A stretch of DNA of 64,000 nucleotides from Hygrocybe punicea (taxonomy: Eukaryota; Basidiomycota; Agaricomycetes; Agaricales; Hygrophoraceae). The translations under genes were made by a program, and so were the position numbers. Below the pieces are notes generated by a model. That model worked only from the letters and a program-made list of their open reading frames with translations, had not been told where the DNA came from and did not search any database. Below, in pieces: positions 21,857-34,345 of this stretch; the stretch's first letter is position 1; each line of letters starts with the position of its first letter. Location of the stretch: positions 2,666,001-2,730,000 of the forward strand of contig OY744472.1 of the NCBI GenBank assembly GCA_963556145.1. Direction: 5' to 3'.

Positions 21857-22651
21857 TGTAGAGGGTCCTCGACCCTCTGAGGCCGTAACATCGATATCTA
21901 GCGAATCCGCTCGAACCCGACGTCTCTAGCAATCTACGCTCGAACCCGACGTAACCCGACGCAACCCGATGCATACCGACTAGCACGGCCGCTCACGTAC
22001 CTGGTCGGTCTATCTCATAAACTCACGGAACTTCAAATATCAAAGATAGATCTCATCGGACTGGGATCCCGACATTGGACTTGCCTTATTCACGCCTAGC
22101 GTCTCCCTTATGGGGATATAGTAAAGTATATTGCATCTTTTACGGTTTTTTATATCTTCCACCCATTTTCCCTGTCATCGTCGCCTCGCAACGCTCTTCC
22201 TACTTCCCCATTTTTATTCTCCTTTGTCTCCTCTCATCGGCCGAGGACTCTCGTCCGAATCTAGGTACACAAATTTGTAGTATAAAAACGGTGCCCAAGC
22301 GCCATCTCAAAATAAGAAAACCAGTTCCCCCATTTCCTCTCTCTGAGAATTAGTCTCTCAGTAAATTCCATCGCACACATTGCTCGTCGGATTCCTCGAC
22401 GCACTCCCCGTCCTTCTACCGTCTTAATCTCTACGTTTCTCGTCACCCGACACCTGACCCGCCGTACCCGACATCGTCGGCTTCGTCGGCTTCGATCGGT
22501 CTCGATAGATTTCAATAGTTTACTCGGCGGCTTCTTACTTTTTATATCCTATTATCTTACTGAAGCTTGTTAGACTATTCCTAGTCACTTCTACGCTGAC
22601 CCCACAGGCTTAGGATTATTATTCCGCAGCCACCCCGACCTCGCCTTTACA
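21857..22651 (+). repeat. 3' LTR of Ty3 element A
   Basis: 795 bp, preceded by the purine-containing tract aagacccaaggaga, a likely polypurine primer. It is identical to the 5' LTR except for two transitions. Confidence 0.95.
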
Positions 22652-23880
22652 CCGAGATTAGTCGCACTTTCATCAGAGGCTTTCAGGAGCCGTTATGGCG
22701 GTCTATCAAGCATCGTTTGGAGCTCAAGTTTCCCAATCACTTCCCCGACAATCCTTACCCCCTCCTAGATATACATGCCACTGCACAGTACGTCCTTCAT
22801 GGAAGTTCACCCACATTATATACTGTCGCGACCGCATTGCCGACTATCGAGAATACAAGTGTGCAGCTGACAGTAAAAACCAAGGACTTTGCGCAGATCA
22901 TGGATAGGTTTGTGATGACCCTCATCAAAGCACTAGCGCACCCCAATCGCGATCAACAGCACACCGTCTGTGCAACTCCAGCTCATGCTCAAGATGGACC
23001 TCGAACCAATAGTGCCGACAAGAGCTGCAACTTTTGCGGTGAGTTAGGCCATTTCCTAAACAACTGTCAACATGTCAAAGAATACATCACAGATGGAAGG
23101 ATCAGGTGAAACCACGAAGGACGACTCGTTCTTGGCACAGGAGCCTTCATACCATGAGGAGCCGCTGGAACGAACCTTTGCGATCGCATCGACAAATGGC
23201 ACCGTCGCAATCCCAACCAGCGAGCCGCCGCACAGATGACCAGCAATGCAACGACTACTGGCCAGCTTATGTACGAAATAAATGCCCCTCCTCTGGCCGC
23301 GACATTCCATTTGACATCCGAAGACCGTATCGCTGTCCTCGAGTGAGAGCTTTTTGCATTAAGGAATAAAGAAGTCTTCAATGGTGTCCATATTCTGAAA
23401 CGCAGGAGACCCATCCCAACCCACGAAGAGTGCCCGCAAGTCGCGCCCCTGACCAAATGATCGGCTCCTGTCACAGAACCTGAACCATGGGCTCCCACAC
23501 CGGCAAAAGAAACTGAGCCTCCTGTTCATCCGTTCGCCAAAGCCTGTGAACCCGCGAATCTCCCTCCGCATGAGAGAAACTTTGTGGCCCTGCCGACAAA
23601 GCAGTCGAAAGAAAAGGAGGCCGTGTATCGAACGAAGGCACCAGTCCAGAATTCAAAGATCGCAGATGAAGTTTACGATCAATGGATAAAGACGCCTTGC
23701 ATATTGCTCATGAAGGAACTATTGGCACTTTCAGCAGAGGTCAGGCAAAAGATGTGCGAAGAAATTACACCCAAATGAGTGACGACTTCTAATGCTTGCC
23801 ACACGAATGTTGCAGCTATAAACGAAGAAGACCCGTTACCGTTCTGCAATGATTTTCTTTTCGACGACCTCGATCCTTGA
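22652..23880 (+). pseudogene. Gag of Ty3 element B, C-terminal part
   Basis: It resumes the gag frame after element A (the junction encodes SRTFIRGFQEPLWRSIKHR, continuing the capsid). It then has KFPNHFPDNPYPLLDIHATA and a CCHC knuckle at 23026-23067 (CNFCGELGHFLNNC). Several stops follow, so it is inactive. Confidence 0.75.
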
Positions 23881-23886
23881 TCCGAA

Positions 23887-24438
23887 ATGATTATCATAAG
23901 CGACCCATATGAAATATACCTCAACAGTCTTCGACCAGGAGATACAGATGAGTTTTGCATAGTCGTGAAAGAGTCGCACGCACTTCGCTCCATCTACATG
24001 ACTGTCAACGACCAGGAAAAAGTCGAGAGCATCGTTGACCCGGGATCGCAGATCATCGCGATGTCAGAAACCATCTGTCACGATCTTGGTCTAGTGTACG
24101 ACCCTATGATAAGGCTCAATATGCAGTCCACGAACGGCAAAATCGACCAGTTGTTGGGACTCTCGAGAAATGTACCGTGTCACATCGGGAACATAACGCT
24201 GTATCTCCAAATGCATGTCATCCAGTCCCCCGCCTATGACATTCTGCTCAGACAACCCTTCGACATCTTGACTGAGAGCGTCGTCAAGAACTACGTGAAT
24301 GAGGACCAAATGATCACGATATGTGACCCGAACTCTCGACAGCGTGCGGTGATTTCCACTGTCACGAGAGGTCCGCCGCATCATCAAGCTTCGCTTACAA
24401 GGCAGAACCAAAAGGATTTTCACATTTTGAGGAACTGA
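23887..24438 (+). pseudogene. Retropepsin-like protease region of Ty3 element B
   Basis: About 183 aa of open frame. The active-site triad reads DPGS (SIVDPGSQIIAMSE, near 24036), then LYLQMHVIQSPAYDILLRQP, matching the protease of element A. The second triad residue is Pro, where Ser or Thr is usual. It is part of a broken gag-pol. Confidence 0.7.
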
Positions 24439-26337
24439 TCACAGATCAGGGAGAAGCTGTGTGCATTGTTTCTTATAACCCCAGTACTGCTTCAGTTTCT
24501 ATAGATGCGTCTACCTGTGTACCACCCCCATGCCGACTCAAGTTCTCCTTCGTCTAGATTAGCCCGTGTTTATGTCTCAGCCTGTGACTTTCCTGTAGTC
24601 GCATCTCAATATCATTCCAAAGCAGTTTCCCACTATACGAACCAGTCTGATACCGCTTCGCAGAAGAAGTTTTCCATCACCGACTTCATGTCAATATTTC
24701 TATCCACAAAAAAGAAATACAAGCCCATCGCGAAAAAGATTAGACCAGTTTTAGCGGAACTTCCAAATAAGTTTCGAATACATCAACGAATAGAAGGTGA
24801 CCCACTAGCAAAGTTGCCACAGCTTAGCCTGAAACCCCTGCCCTTTATACCGACAGGTCGCTATACAATAGAACAACGTGACACTCTCAATAAAGTGCAT
24901 TCCGATAGTTTCCTTTGGCCATCCAAATGCGATTTGATGCATGACTTTATGTGTAAACAAAACGAAGGCTTCGCATGGAACAATTTAGAACAAGGACATT
25001 TCTGTACCGATTTCTTTCTGCCAGTCGAGTTCCCAGTGATCCCTCACACGCCTTGGGTCAAAAAGAATATTCCAATACCCCCTGGCATCTATGAAGAAGT
25101 ATGTCGCGTAATCCGAAAGAAGATTGAAGCAGGCATATATGAGCCATCGAACTCATCCTACCGATCGCAATGGTTCATGGTTCTCAAAAAAGGAGGAAAA
25201 TCACTTAGGTTAGTGCATGGCCTCGAGCCCCTCAACAAAGTTACGATCCAGCATTCCGACGTCACGCTGATCCCCGAACATATCACTGAATGGTTCACTA
25301 ATCAAGCATGTGGAGCGATGCTCGACCTCTACATCGGATACGATGAGCGATGAGTCTTCACAAGATCTCACAACTTTCCAAACACCCTTCGGAGCATTGC
25401 GACTAGTCACCCTACCAATGGGTTGGACAAATTCCGTCCCTATATTCCACGACAAGGTTACATTCATCTTGCAACCCGAGATTCCTGATGTGATGATTCC
25501 TTACATTGACGATGTCCCCATCAAAGGACCCACAACTAGATATATTAGTGATGATGGATTGTACGATACAATTCCTGAGAACGATGGCATCCATCATTTT
25601 GTATGGGAACATTTCCAGAATCTCAATCGTGTCATATGGCGAATGAAATACTGTGGAGGAACCTTTTCTGGTCTCAAGCTTTTTGTTTGTGTCGAAGAAA
25701 TAATCGTAGTTGGACATTGTTGCACCTACCACAGGCAACTCCCCGAGACCTCGAAAGTCGAAGTGATAGAAAAGTGGGGACCATGCCAAACCTTATCCGA
25801 CATTTGCGCTTTTCTCGGAACAGTTGGATTGTGCCGAATCTTTATACGCAACTTCGCACATCGAGCACATCATCTAGTGAAGTTAACCAGAAAGGATGTA
25901 CCATTTGAATTCAGTCTCAATCAGATCGCAGCCCAAGATGACCTCCGAAAAGCGGTTCTCAACTCTCCCGCCCTTTGAGCGATTGACTATAAGTCGGAGG
26001 CACCAGTTATTCTTGCAGCTGACACGTCATATATTGCAGTAGCGTTTTATCTCTGTCAATGTGCCCTGGAAGACAGGCGAATGCGATATTACAATCGGTT
26101 TGGCTCTATTACACTCAACGACCGCAAAACACGATTTTCCCAGCCGAAGCTGGAGATATATGGTCTCTTCCGCGCCCTAAGAGCACTCCGACTTTATATA
26201 GTCGGTGTTTGCAATCTCGTAGTCGAAGTCGATGCACGCTACATAAAAGGCATGCTCAACAATCCAGACATTGTGCCCAGTGCCAGTATAAATCGCTGGA
26301 TAGTAGCAATCTTAACATTCCATTTCACACTCGTACA

Positions 26338-26981
26338 TAGGGCAGGTCAAGGGTATGCAATACCCCCAGGGGTTAAGAGTACGGGTACCACGGGTTGAGG
26401 GTACGAGTCCAGCCTCAGAATACCCGCAGTACCCACACGGGTATGGGCTGTATTTTTTTTGGGAGAAGAAACATCAAAAACTCAAATTTTGGGGTATTTT
26501 TCGCTATTTTTGAGGGATATAATGAGAATCATTGCTTGTAAAAATATGTAAAAATGCTCTCAACACTCCCCATAGTATTCTAAACATTGTGTTCCTTTAC
26601 ACTAAAGGGATCCGACCAGTATTCCGTCCACAATAATCATCAAAACCACCAAAAACAGGTAAAAATGGGGTATTTTGCATGTTTTTGAGGGATATAATGA
26701 GAATCATTGCTTGTAAAAATATGTAAAAATGCTCTCAACACTCTCCACACTATTCCGAACATTGTGTACCTTTACACTCAAGGGATCCGGCCAGTATTCC
26801 GTCCACAATAACCATAAAAACCACCAAAAACAGGTAAAAATGGAGTATTTTGCATGTTTCTTCCTGTACCCCTGCAAAACCCGTGCCATACCCGTACTTT
26901 TGGCCTCGGGTACGTACCCGTGACGGGTACGGGTCCGAGTACAGCCCCAGAGCACTGCGGGTGTACCCCTGACCGGCCATA
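26338..26981. mobile_element. hAT-type MITE inside RNase H of element B
   Basis: 644 bp with ends tagggcaggtcaagggta and (reverse complement) tatggccggtcaggggta. The 8-bp duplication ctcgtaca (26330-26337 and 26982-26989) is exact. Subterminal regions are rich in gggtac motifs. The core is a 176-bp tandem duplication. Confidence 0.9.
26491..26862. repeat. About 176-bp tandem repeat within the MITE
   Basis: Units start at 26491 and 26667, with a partial third at 26842. Shared pieces include gagggatataatgagaatca, tgtaaaaatatgtaaaaatg and ccagtattccgtccacaata. Confidence 0.9.
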
Positions 26982-28983
26982 CTCGTACATGTCACAGGAT
27001 CTAGCCATGGACCCGACGGGTTGTCGCATCAACTGCCTCAGCACGGTGATTCTCCACAACAGGACAACGAGAATGAATTCAATGACTGGATTGATCGACT
27101 GTACGGATTCATGCATCACATCAACACCAGTAGCCGCGCTGTGTCTTCGCAATGCTCAACGATATCGACACTCCTCTGCGACAACAACTCGACAAGAGAT
27201 GAACCAGGAGAAGAAAGTGAATCATACAATATAGTGCCATGATCGCTAGCCACTAAAACCCATGACGATCACCTGATGTCCATTCGAGAATGGTTGACAA
27301 ACCTTACGTGACCGTCGTGTTTAACTGATGCTGAGTACGCAACGTTCATCAAGTATTGCGCTGAATTCTTCATCAACAAGGATCGCCTATGGAGGAAGGA
27401 TCCTCAAGGAGCTCACAAGCTTGTCGTGGCCCCCGAGACTCGCGTACAAATCATGAAATGCTGTCATGATGACTTAGGCCACAAAGGTCTGTATGCGATG
27501 CGATCAGCGATTTTAGAACAATTTTGGTGGCCACACATGCAGGCCAACATCGCTTGGTTCATGAAGACATGTCACCTTTGCCAACAATGTCAAGTTTGGC
27601 AAGTGCTTATCCCCCCCATTGTAGCGACTCCAGCCCCCCTGTTCGCAAAAATTTACATCGATACTATGCGTCTCCCCTCATCGCGATCATTTCACTACAT
27701 TGTCCAAGGTCGATGTTCGCTCTCACAGTACCCAGAATTTCGAATGTTGCGATCGGAAAATGCCAACGTGATTGGTGACTGGATCTTCGAAGATATTCTG
27801 TGCCATTGGGGATCTCTTCGTGAAATAGTAACAGACAACAGTACAGCCTTTGTCAAAGCTCTCGAATACCTAGCCAAGCAATACAAAGTCTCTCACATTC
27901 GCATCAGTGGATACAACTCTCACGCAAACGGACTAGTTGAGCAAATGCACTTTGACGTGCGACAGTCACTTTTCAAAGCAGCGGATGGCGACCAAAAACA
28001 TTGGTCTCAAGTCATGCATTCCATATATTGGGCAGAGCATGTAACGGTCAGAAGACGAATGGGATGCTCCCCATATTTCGCTGCAACAGGCTCGCATCCC
28101 ATACTCCCCCTCGATATCTTCAAAGCAATGTATCTCCAACTGCCACCGACTTCAATCCTGTCGACCACCGATCTGATTGCACGACAAGCGATCACGTTGC
28201 AAAAATGAGACTGTGATATGACGAAAATTTATTCAAAAGTCTACAAAGCTTGACGAGCAGCTGCGATTCGATTTTAAAAGAGGCAATCTAGTCCTCATGC
28301 GAAACACTGCGATTGAAAAGGCACTCAACAGAAAAATGCGCCCCTGGTACTTAGGCCCACTTATTGTTGTATCCAGAAACTTTGGTGGCGCATATGTTCT
28401 GTGCAAATTAGATGGATCAGTGTTACATCGCCCAGTAGCCGCGTTTAGAGTCATTCCATACTTTGCCAGGAAGACGATTAAATTCCTGGATTGCCTACTC
28501 GATATCAATGCCAAACGACTTCACAACATGCAGCAATCCGAAAACAGCACTGACAAAGAACGCGACTCAGCCTGCGATGACTCCGACAGCAATACCGACA
28601 GTGACGGCGATGATAACTACTGACGAGGCTTTTGTTTTGTAGCAGTTGTGTGGCGATCATCTTCACGATGGTTGGCCCGTATTTGGCAATGATGATACTT
28701 TGTTTGGAGCCATTTACTTTAATTTTTTCCTTATGTTCACGCTTTTGGTGACATGTTTTTTTTTTACAAGCGATATAGAAACAATCTACTTTACAAAAAA
28801 CAACAAAACAAAAAGTTTGCATCGTGAAAGGAGGAGCTCTTGACACTCCTATTGGTGATTCTACTGTGACCCATTCTCCATCTCCCCCAGCATGGATTCC
28901 AACTCAACCACAATTCTTCAATGAGCTTCGGCACGAATGTGCGCTTGTGCAAGCTCCTCTCGCAAGACCGCTAATTCCCCCTC

Positions 28984-29505
28984 TCAAAATTCATCATCAC
29001 TATCTTTTGCCTTCCCTTCGTGTTTCACTATAGAGCCTTGGATTCGCGACGACGATGCGACCAATGGTCCGGTGACTCCTAGAAATTCCACTTCGAATGT
29101 CAATACGGCAACGTGGATGACGTTGCGACGCACGTTTAGGTTTCCTCGACTTAGTAAAATGTCATTGGCCCTTGTGAGTAACCCCTTCCCAATAACAGCT
29201 TCGATGGTCGCAGACGCATTTGGCACAGTGACGTTCCAAATCGCCGATGTTGCACATGATTTCCTGGCAAACACAATTATCACACCTCTGTATACAATCA
29301 TCAAACGTGGACTGATGTCTAAGAAAGTCGTGCTCACCTGTCCTTGTACTGGAAGTAACTCCAAGTGGTCACGACTTTGCCTCCATTTGGAAAGCCGTGA
29401 AGGGCTATCTTCCGACACCAGGGACCCAGTAGTCGACTCAATGAGTTGATTGACAAAGTCATTGCTGGTTGCTTGAGAGGTGCTCAACGGTGCAGGAGAT
29501 GACAT
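28984..29505 (-). CDS. Unrecognised minus-strand open frame in element B
   Basis: 173 aa starting MSSPAPLSTSQATSNDFVNQ, with no stop. The middle (LELLPVQGQVSTTFLDIS, then LMIVYRGVIIVF) is faintly like a retropepsin without its active-site triad, so it may be a decayed gag-protease fragment of another element on the minus strand. It lies between the end of pol and the accessory pseudogene. No function is assigned. Confidence 0.3.
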   Translation of the reverse strand: MSSPAPLSTSQATSNDFVNQLIESTTGSLVSEDSPSRLSKWRQSRDHLELLPVQGQVSTTFLDISPRLMIVYRGVIIVFARKSCATSAIWNVTVPNASATIEAVIGKGLLTRANDILLSRGNLNVRRNVIHVAVLTFEVEFLGVTGPLVASSSRIQGSIVKHEGKAKDSDDEF

Positions 29506-30328
29506 GATGGAGGATAAACAGGATCAGATAGTTTACCCAGTTGGTGATCTGTCAACTACACGACACGATATATCATGTGACAAACGCGAGGATTCCAAAT
29601 CCGGTTACGTCATACTTCATGCGACTTAGATTCGGCCGGTGACACAGTGCGAAAAGGAAAATAAATAAAAATAAAAATAATGACTAAAGTACGAATACTA
29701 TAGCCATTCGCTCAGACGGTTGTGCTCCTCCTCAAGGGTCTCCATGAATTGTTGGTACATCATCGCCTTCAAACGCATTCACACGAGCTCTTCTTCCAGT
29801 GACGACAACTCAGCCTTGATCTCCTCGTGATGCCTCTGTTTCACCTTTCCCTTATCCTTTGATGAATGCGGTGCGGGTTTCAATGATGAGCTTCAACCGC
29901 TAGGAGGTCGCTCTCCGATCCAGGCTGTGCCTAAAAGAAAAACAAATATCTTGGTCAGAAGACAATTGAAGAAATAGATGAAAGACTGACCTTTCAGGGG
30001 ATTGGACTCCTTTGACCTGCCAACCTTTATGCGTTTCGCTCACGATCTCACCCCTAGTCTGCTGACCCCGTCCCAGAAACAGCCCTTCTGATCATCAAGG
30101 CACTTGCGACATTTCGCATCGAATTCGCCGTACTCGCATGGCAGGTTCGTTTTGAACGCTTTGCAGTGATCGCACTGAGAGTCCGAGTTAGCAACATGAC
30201 ACAAGAGGAATTATGATGACTTACTTTACCATGAACAGTGAGAAGCCCGATGGGCTCGTCGTCATCACTGTCGTGTTCCTTTCGCTTGTTATTTGGTTTC
30301 CTATCCGATGAGTCGTCCTCATCTTCGC

Positions 30329-31535
30329 TAGTGTTGCCTCAGCTAAGGCTAACGGTCAGCTAGTAGCTGTTAGCTTAGCTGAATTTAGCTTAGCTGGGGT
30401 CCAGCTAAGCTAAAGGCTAATGACCAGCTACCAGCTACAGCTACCTCAAAACCTTAGCTGTAGCTGGCAGCTAAGCTGCAGCTAATTACACCTTTCCACA
30501 GGTAAGTGTGCCCAAGTACTCAGGTATTTTGTTTTTGCCATTTACTTAGATGCATACATATTAATATGTAATAAGACAAAATTTAATTAATTAAATTTAA
30601 TTAATTAATTAATCTAATTACTGTCAAAGGGGGGGAGAGAGATGGGAGCGGGAGGAGAGTGGGAGAAGGGGGAGGGAGGGGAGAGTGGAGGAGGAGAGTG
30701 GGAGAAGGGGGGAGGGGAGAGGGGGGGAGGAGGAGAGGGAGGGGGGAGGAGAGGGAGGGGGGAGGGGGAGAGGGAGGGGGAAGGGGGAGGGGGAGAGTGG
30801 GAGTGGGAGTGGGAGAGTGGGAGAGGGGGAGAGGGGGAGAGGGGGGGGGGGGAGGGGGGGGGGGACAGGATGGTGGTGGCCATGGCCTTGACTATCCTCG
30901 TCCCGTCGTCCTCGTCCCTGTCCTTGTTCTCATTCTCGTCGTCCTTGTCCCCGTCATCCCCGTCGTCCTTGTCCCCGTCCTTGTCGTCCTTGTCCCTGGC
31001 CTCGTCGTCCTCATCTTCGTCGTCCTCATCCTCATCCTCGTCATTGCCATGGCGGTGGTAGTGGTGGTGGTGGTGGTGGTGGCCGTCCTCATCCACCGTC
31101 CTCGTCCTCGTGTCATCCGCGGAGGGTCTCTCCGCCCGTCGTTATCGTCCTCCTCATTGTCCGTGTTGTTGGGTTGTTGGTCAGTCATGACACGTTCAGA
31201 GACGTGTGACCGCGTTTGTTGAAGTGTGACCAAGTGACCAAAAAAGTCACGTGGTCCGTGCGCCCTTTGAATCCCTATATAAGGGACTCAAAATCCCCCA
31301 TCGATCCCTTCAAAAATATTAATAGTATTTACTTAGTAATATTAAAGTAATAATAGTATATTATACATTGTACTCTAGTAGTATACTATATATATCCTGG
31401 CTATGGTCGGCCGTAGCTGATCATAGCCAGCTATGCATGACTAGCAGCTCCGACTAAGGAAAATTAAGAAATTAGCTTAGCTTTAGCTGAAGCTAACTTG
31501 GCTGGCCCGCAGCTAGCTTAGCCGTGGCAACACTA
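30329..31535. mobile_element. hAT-type MITE (TIR tagtgttgcc) with G-rich core
   Basis: 1207 bp, with ends tagtgttgcctcagctaag and cttagccgtggcaacacta. The 8-bp duplication atcttcgc (30321-30328 and 31536-31543) is exact. Subterminal arrays of agcttagct motifs flank a purine-rich minisatellite and a tcgtcctcgtccc-type repeat. Confidence 0.9.
30628..30865. repeat. Purine-rich ggga/gggg minisatellite
   Basis: About 240 bp of almost pure G and A (gggagaggggga, gggaggggg). It could form G-quadruplex or triplex structures. Gly/Glu-rich open frames across it are compositional artefacts. Confidence 0.85.
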
Positions 31536-32324
31536 ATCTTCGCCATCCTCCTCATCGACCGGATTCATGAGCACGTCGAGTGCCTGCTTGAGTTGTTTCA
31601 CGTTGATTTGCTTCATTTTGAACTTGCAATAAAGGTTTACTTGGTCGAGTTTTATCTTCTTGACTCGATCAGCCTTGACCCACACCTTGAAGGCCAATGC
31701 CTCCTCAAAGAGATGCCGCTGATCCGCCTCGCGATGAAGTTGTTCTGTTTCTTCTGTGGCTCACTTCCATGCCAGTTGCTCTTCTTCCTCAGCCTTCCTC
31801 TTTGCAGCCTCGCACTCTTCGACCACTTTCACCAGAGTCAGCATCAGGATCGAACAGCCCCAACTCACCCAGCCTTCTTCAGACACCTCCTCGAATATCC
31901 CGTGAGCATCTTGGACCCACTTACTGACCACCGGATCGGCCTCTTCGCCCCAAGTCTCGGTAACATTGCGGTATTGCGTCTAGACCAACCAAGTGTTTAG
32001 TGCGGAACTGAAAAGCGAAGGAACTTACAATAGCCTTGACAAATTTTCGCCCCCATCCCTTGAGCTCAGGCTTCTCCACGGACAATTCCTTCGGCATCGA
32101 ATGAACGAGGCCCGCGATCTTGTCCTTGAAAGCAATGCAGACGTTGCTGGTCAAAGACATTTTGCGACGAAATGTGGGTGCAATGAAGTGGCAGCGATGG
32201 TGATAAAAGAAGCAGAAGAAGATTCTAGAGAAGTTCTCATGATTGGCGCGTTATTTGGAAAGTCACGTGATCTGATCAGACGCAGATTGACTGAGGACAG
32301 TCAAGATTTCAGTATTGGGCAAGA

Positions 32325-33078
32325 TGATACGCACTCACCTGCGCTGACCACTGAATCGACGAATCAAACAGGTTCTAGCTATCCTTCAAAAATGAGCCCG
32401 ACATCTTGTGACTTCGCGATGGCTCGCGACCACTTGTGCGACCTCTCGATCGTATCGCAAACATCTCCAATGAAGTCGCAGACCAAGAAAGAAAACCTTC
32501 AAATCGGATCGAGTCCTGGACTCTCGCATAATTGTTCGCCTTTCATACAGCAATGCCCCGTTTCGTCTTAGATAGACTAACTCGTTTAGAACACTTATTC
32601 CCTTTCTCCCACCAGACTCCTTTGTTCTTCCTTTGTTACAAGACCATCTTCATCCTCCTTTTAGGACCATTTTTGGCTACGTTTTCATGTGATTCATACA
32701 TATTCCTTTCTTTCGACCCCTATTAGAGTAAAGTTTCTTTCTTTCCACGACTTTTACTTCTCTTCCGATCTCTGACCGTCGACATATAAAATAGCTATGT
32801 AGATTACGCTTAATCACAAGAGAGAGCACGTCGTTCCCCCCTTCCTACTTCATTATCTCCCTCGAAAATCATCATGACATTACTTGCTTCGAGTTCAACT
32901 ATTACTGACTATAGTTCAATACCTTGACATTTTATCGTCGTTGCGACTTTAATCACAAAGTCGCACTATCAATTGCAATCGTCGCGATACTTGTAGAAGC
33001 TAAATCCTTCACTTACTCATAATCATACCAGTTGTAGAGTGTTGTTGTTTAGTGCACAGCACCATGACTAGCGTATCA
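32325..33078 (+). repeat. 3' LTR of Ty3 element B
   Basis: 754 bp, beginning tgatacgc and ending gcgtatca (8-bp terminal inverted repeat, TG...CA). It contains tataaaat at about 32785. A solo copy lies at 49628-50380. The flank tcgg at 33079-33082 would be the target site, with no 5' partner to check. Confidence 0.85.
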
Positions 33079-33082
33079 TCGG

Positions 33083-33798
33083 ATTCTGGAAATGAGATGT
33101 GGCTTGTGGATAGGCTATTGCACAGATACTCCATGGATACATCTGAGGCTATCTGTATCTGTATCCATCAATATCCATACCTGAGCCACAGATATGGATA
33201 TGGATATGGATTTCATCACAGATACAGACAGATTTACCTCACGTTCGCTGCGCCAACGTCAATTGATGTTGCAGCATGCTTGTGCAAGGTGAAACAGGCC
33301 TGCACCCATGGTAACCACCCCCATCCTGGTGATGGGTACCAAGCTGCACCTGTTGATGGTGGGTGCCCACGGTTTCCATGCCAGACACCTCGCAAATGCC
33401 GTGCATGCATCAATTGACACAGATGTGCGTGTTCGTGAGGTGGTTGTGGACGTGTTTGTGGATGAGCCGTGAGCCGTGTTGGTGTCAGGTACCTTGCAGT
33501 CAGGTCTTGAATGGGTCAGGTTGGCTGACACTGCACCCATACCCATGAACACTGTACCTGTGAACACCATACCCAGGGCAGTGTTCACCCACACCCGCAC
33601 CCAAACATTGGATGCATTGTTGCGCGTCTGCAAGGTAGACAAGAGGGGGATGCATCGTCGTCATCACTGTTGCGTGTCCATGAGGTGGATGAAGGGGGAC
33701 ATGTTGTTGTTGTTGTTGCATGTCCGCGAGGTGGACAAGAGGGGATGTGACATTGCATGCTGTCGCCCCATGTTGTTGTTGTTGTTGTTGTTGTCATA
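33083..33798. other. Non-coding target region of element C with short repeats
   Basis: Contains ggatatggatatggat and cagatac-type repeats (33160-33230), palindromic ggtacc-bearing sequence, and ttgttgttg runs alternating with gtccgcgaggtggacaagag units (33600-33795). No gene seen. The same genomic region continues at 49302 past element C. Confidence 0.5.
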
Positions 33799-34187
33799 GC
33801 GTTGTAGAGGCTCCGGGCCGTCTGGACCCGAATCCTCTTCATATCCCACATCGTCCCCATCCATTCCCATTCATGTATTGTCGATTCCACCCGATTCCGG
33901 TCCTCTCCGTCGATTCCACTAGTGTTGCCGAAGTTCAGTTCGGTCCGGTTCCGACCCTTTTTGGCGGAACCACGAACTGAACTTCGGGTCCGGTTTGGCG
34001 CATGGCCAAACCTGGACCCACACGGCATTGAACCGTTTCTCCGCGTTCGGTCTGGGTTCAGACGCGGTCTGAACCCCGGACCGAGGTGGGCTCACCCCAT
34101 GAGCTCCGTTCTCCTCACGAATGGCAGGCACATATCAATCAATACGGCGCTACACTTCGCGAGGTAGTTGGGCTGCGGGGGAGCCGT

Positions 34188-34345
34188 TGGAGTGGTACCG
34201 AGGTACCACTCCGGGGGCTCACGCAGGACTCGAGGGAAAGGTCGACTGGATAGGAAGGATGGACTGACTACTACATCTGGAAGGCTACTGACTAGGTCAA
34301 ACCGTGGGAACCTGATCACGTGACTGACCAGGCACAACTACTACA
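34188..34345. repeat. LTR 1 of element E
   Basis: 158 bp, tggagtggtaccgaggtacc...actactaca. It contains a tggtaccgaggtacca near-palindrome at the start. Confidence 0.8.

Larger units (their letters stand above)
12848..22651 (+). mobile_element. Ty3 element A: young, near-complete LTR retrotransposon
   Basis: 9804 bp with two 795-bp LTRs differing at only two positions, a tRNA-type primer-binding site, gag-protease, a -1 frame pol and a minus-strand accessory gene. The 4-bp target duplication ccga (12844-12847 and 22652-22655) is exact, and the interrupted host sequence (gag of element B) joins cleanly across it. Apart from one in-frame TGA in pol, all coding regions are open. Confidence 0.95.
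24505..28623 (+). pseudogene. Pol of Ty3 element B, broken and MITE-interrupted
   Basis: The segment 24505-25353 holds the RT N-terminal part (YEPSNSSYRSQWFMVLKKGG). A frameshift near 25340 leads to 25310-25978 with PYIDDVPIKGP, the RT catalytic box. A TGA at about 25976 sits where element A has Arg (SPALRAIDY). RNase H continues (FSQPKLEIYGLFRALRALR) until the MITE at 26338. It resumes at 26990 with HGPDGLS. Integrase: HDDLGHKG ... CHLCQQC, then IYIDTMRL, VTDNS and LVEQMH for the D, D, E residues, and GPLIVV. Further stops lie near 27310 and 28206. The gene is non-functional. Confidence 0.85.
29700..32160 (-). pseudogene. Antisense accessory gene of Ty3 element B, MITE-interrupted
   Basis: Exon 1 is 32160-32029 (MSLTSNVCIAFKDKIAGLV ... 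KFVKAI, 44 codons). After a 49-bp intron, exon 2 starts at 31979 (TQYRNVTETWGEEADPV) and is coiled-coil-like (EECEAAKRKAEEEEQ), with one TGA. The frame is cut by the MITE at 31535 and resumes at 30328 (EDDSSDRKPNNKRKEHDSDD, NLS-like). After another intron a paired Cys cluster follows (CDHCKAFKTNLPC ... CRKCLDDQKGC). Further coding towards 29700 is fragmentary. Position, orientation and domain order equal those in elements A and C, although sequence similarity is weak. Confidence 0.65.
12000..33078 (+). mobile_element. Ty3 element B: old, 5'-truncated, hosts element A and two MITEs
   Basis: Plus-strand gag fragment (about 12472-12847), interruption by element A (12848-22651), then the gag remainder, protease, RT, RNase H and integrase to about 28623. 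A minus-strand accessory pseudogene follows (29700-32160), then a 3' LTR (32325-33078). No 5' LTR is visible. hAT MITEs sit at 26338-26981 and 30329-31535. Numerous stops and frameshifts show that the copy is old. Confidence 0.85.

Noticed and set aside
30614..31222. Gly/Glu-rich and Asp-rich frames
   Set aside because: Produced by the purine-rich and cgtcctcgt minisatellites inside a MITE.
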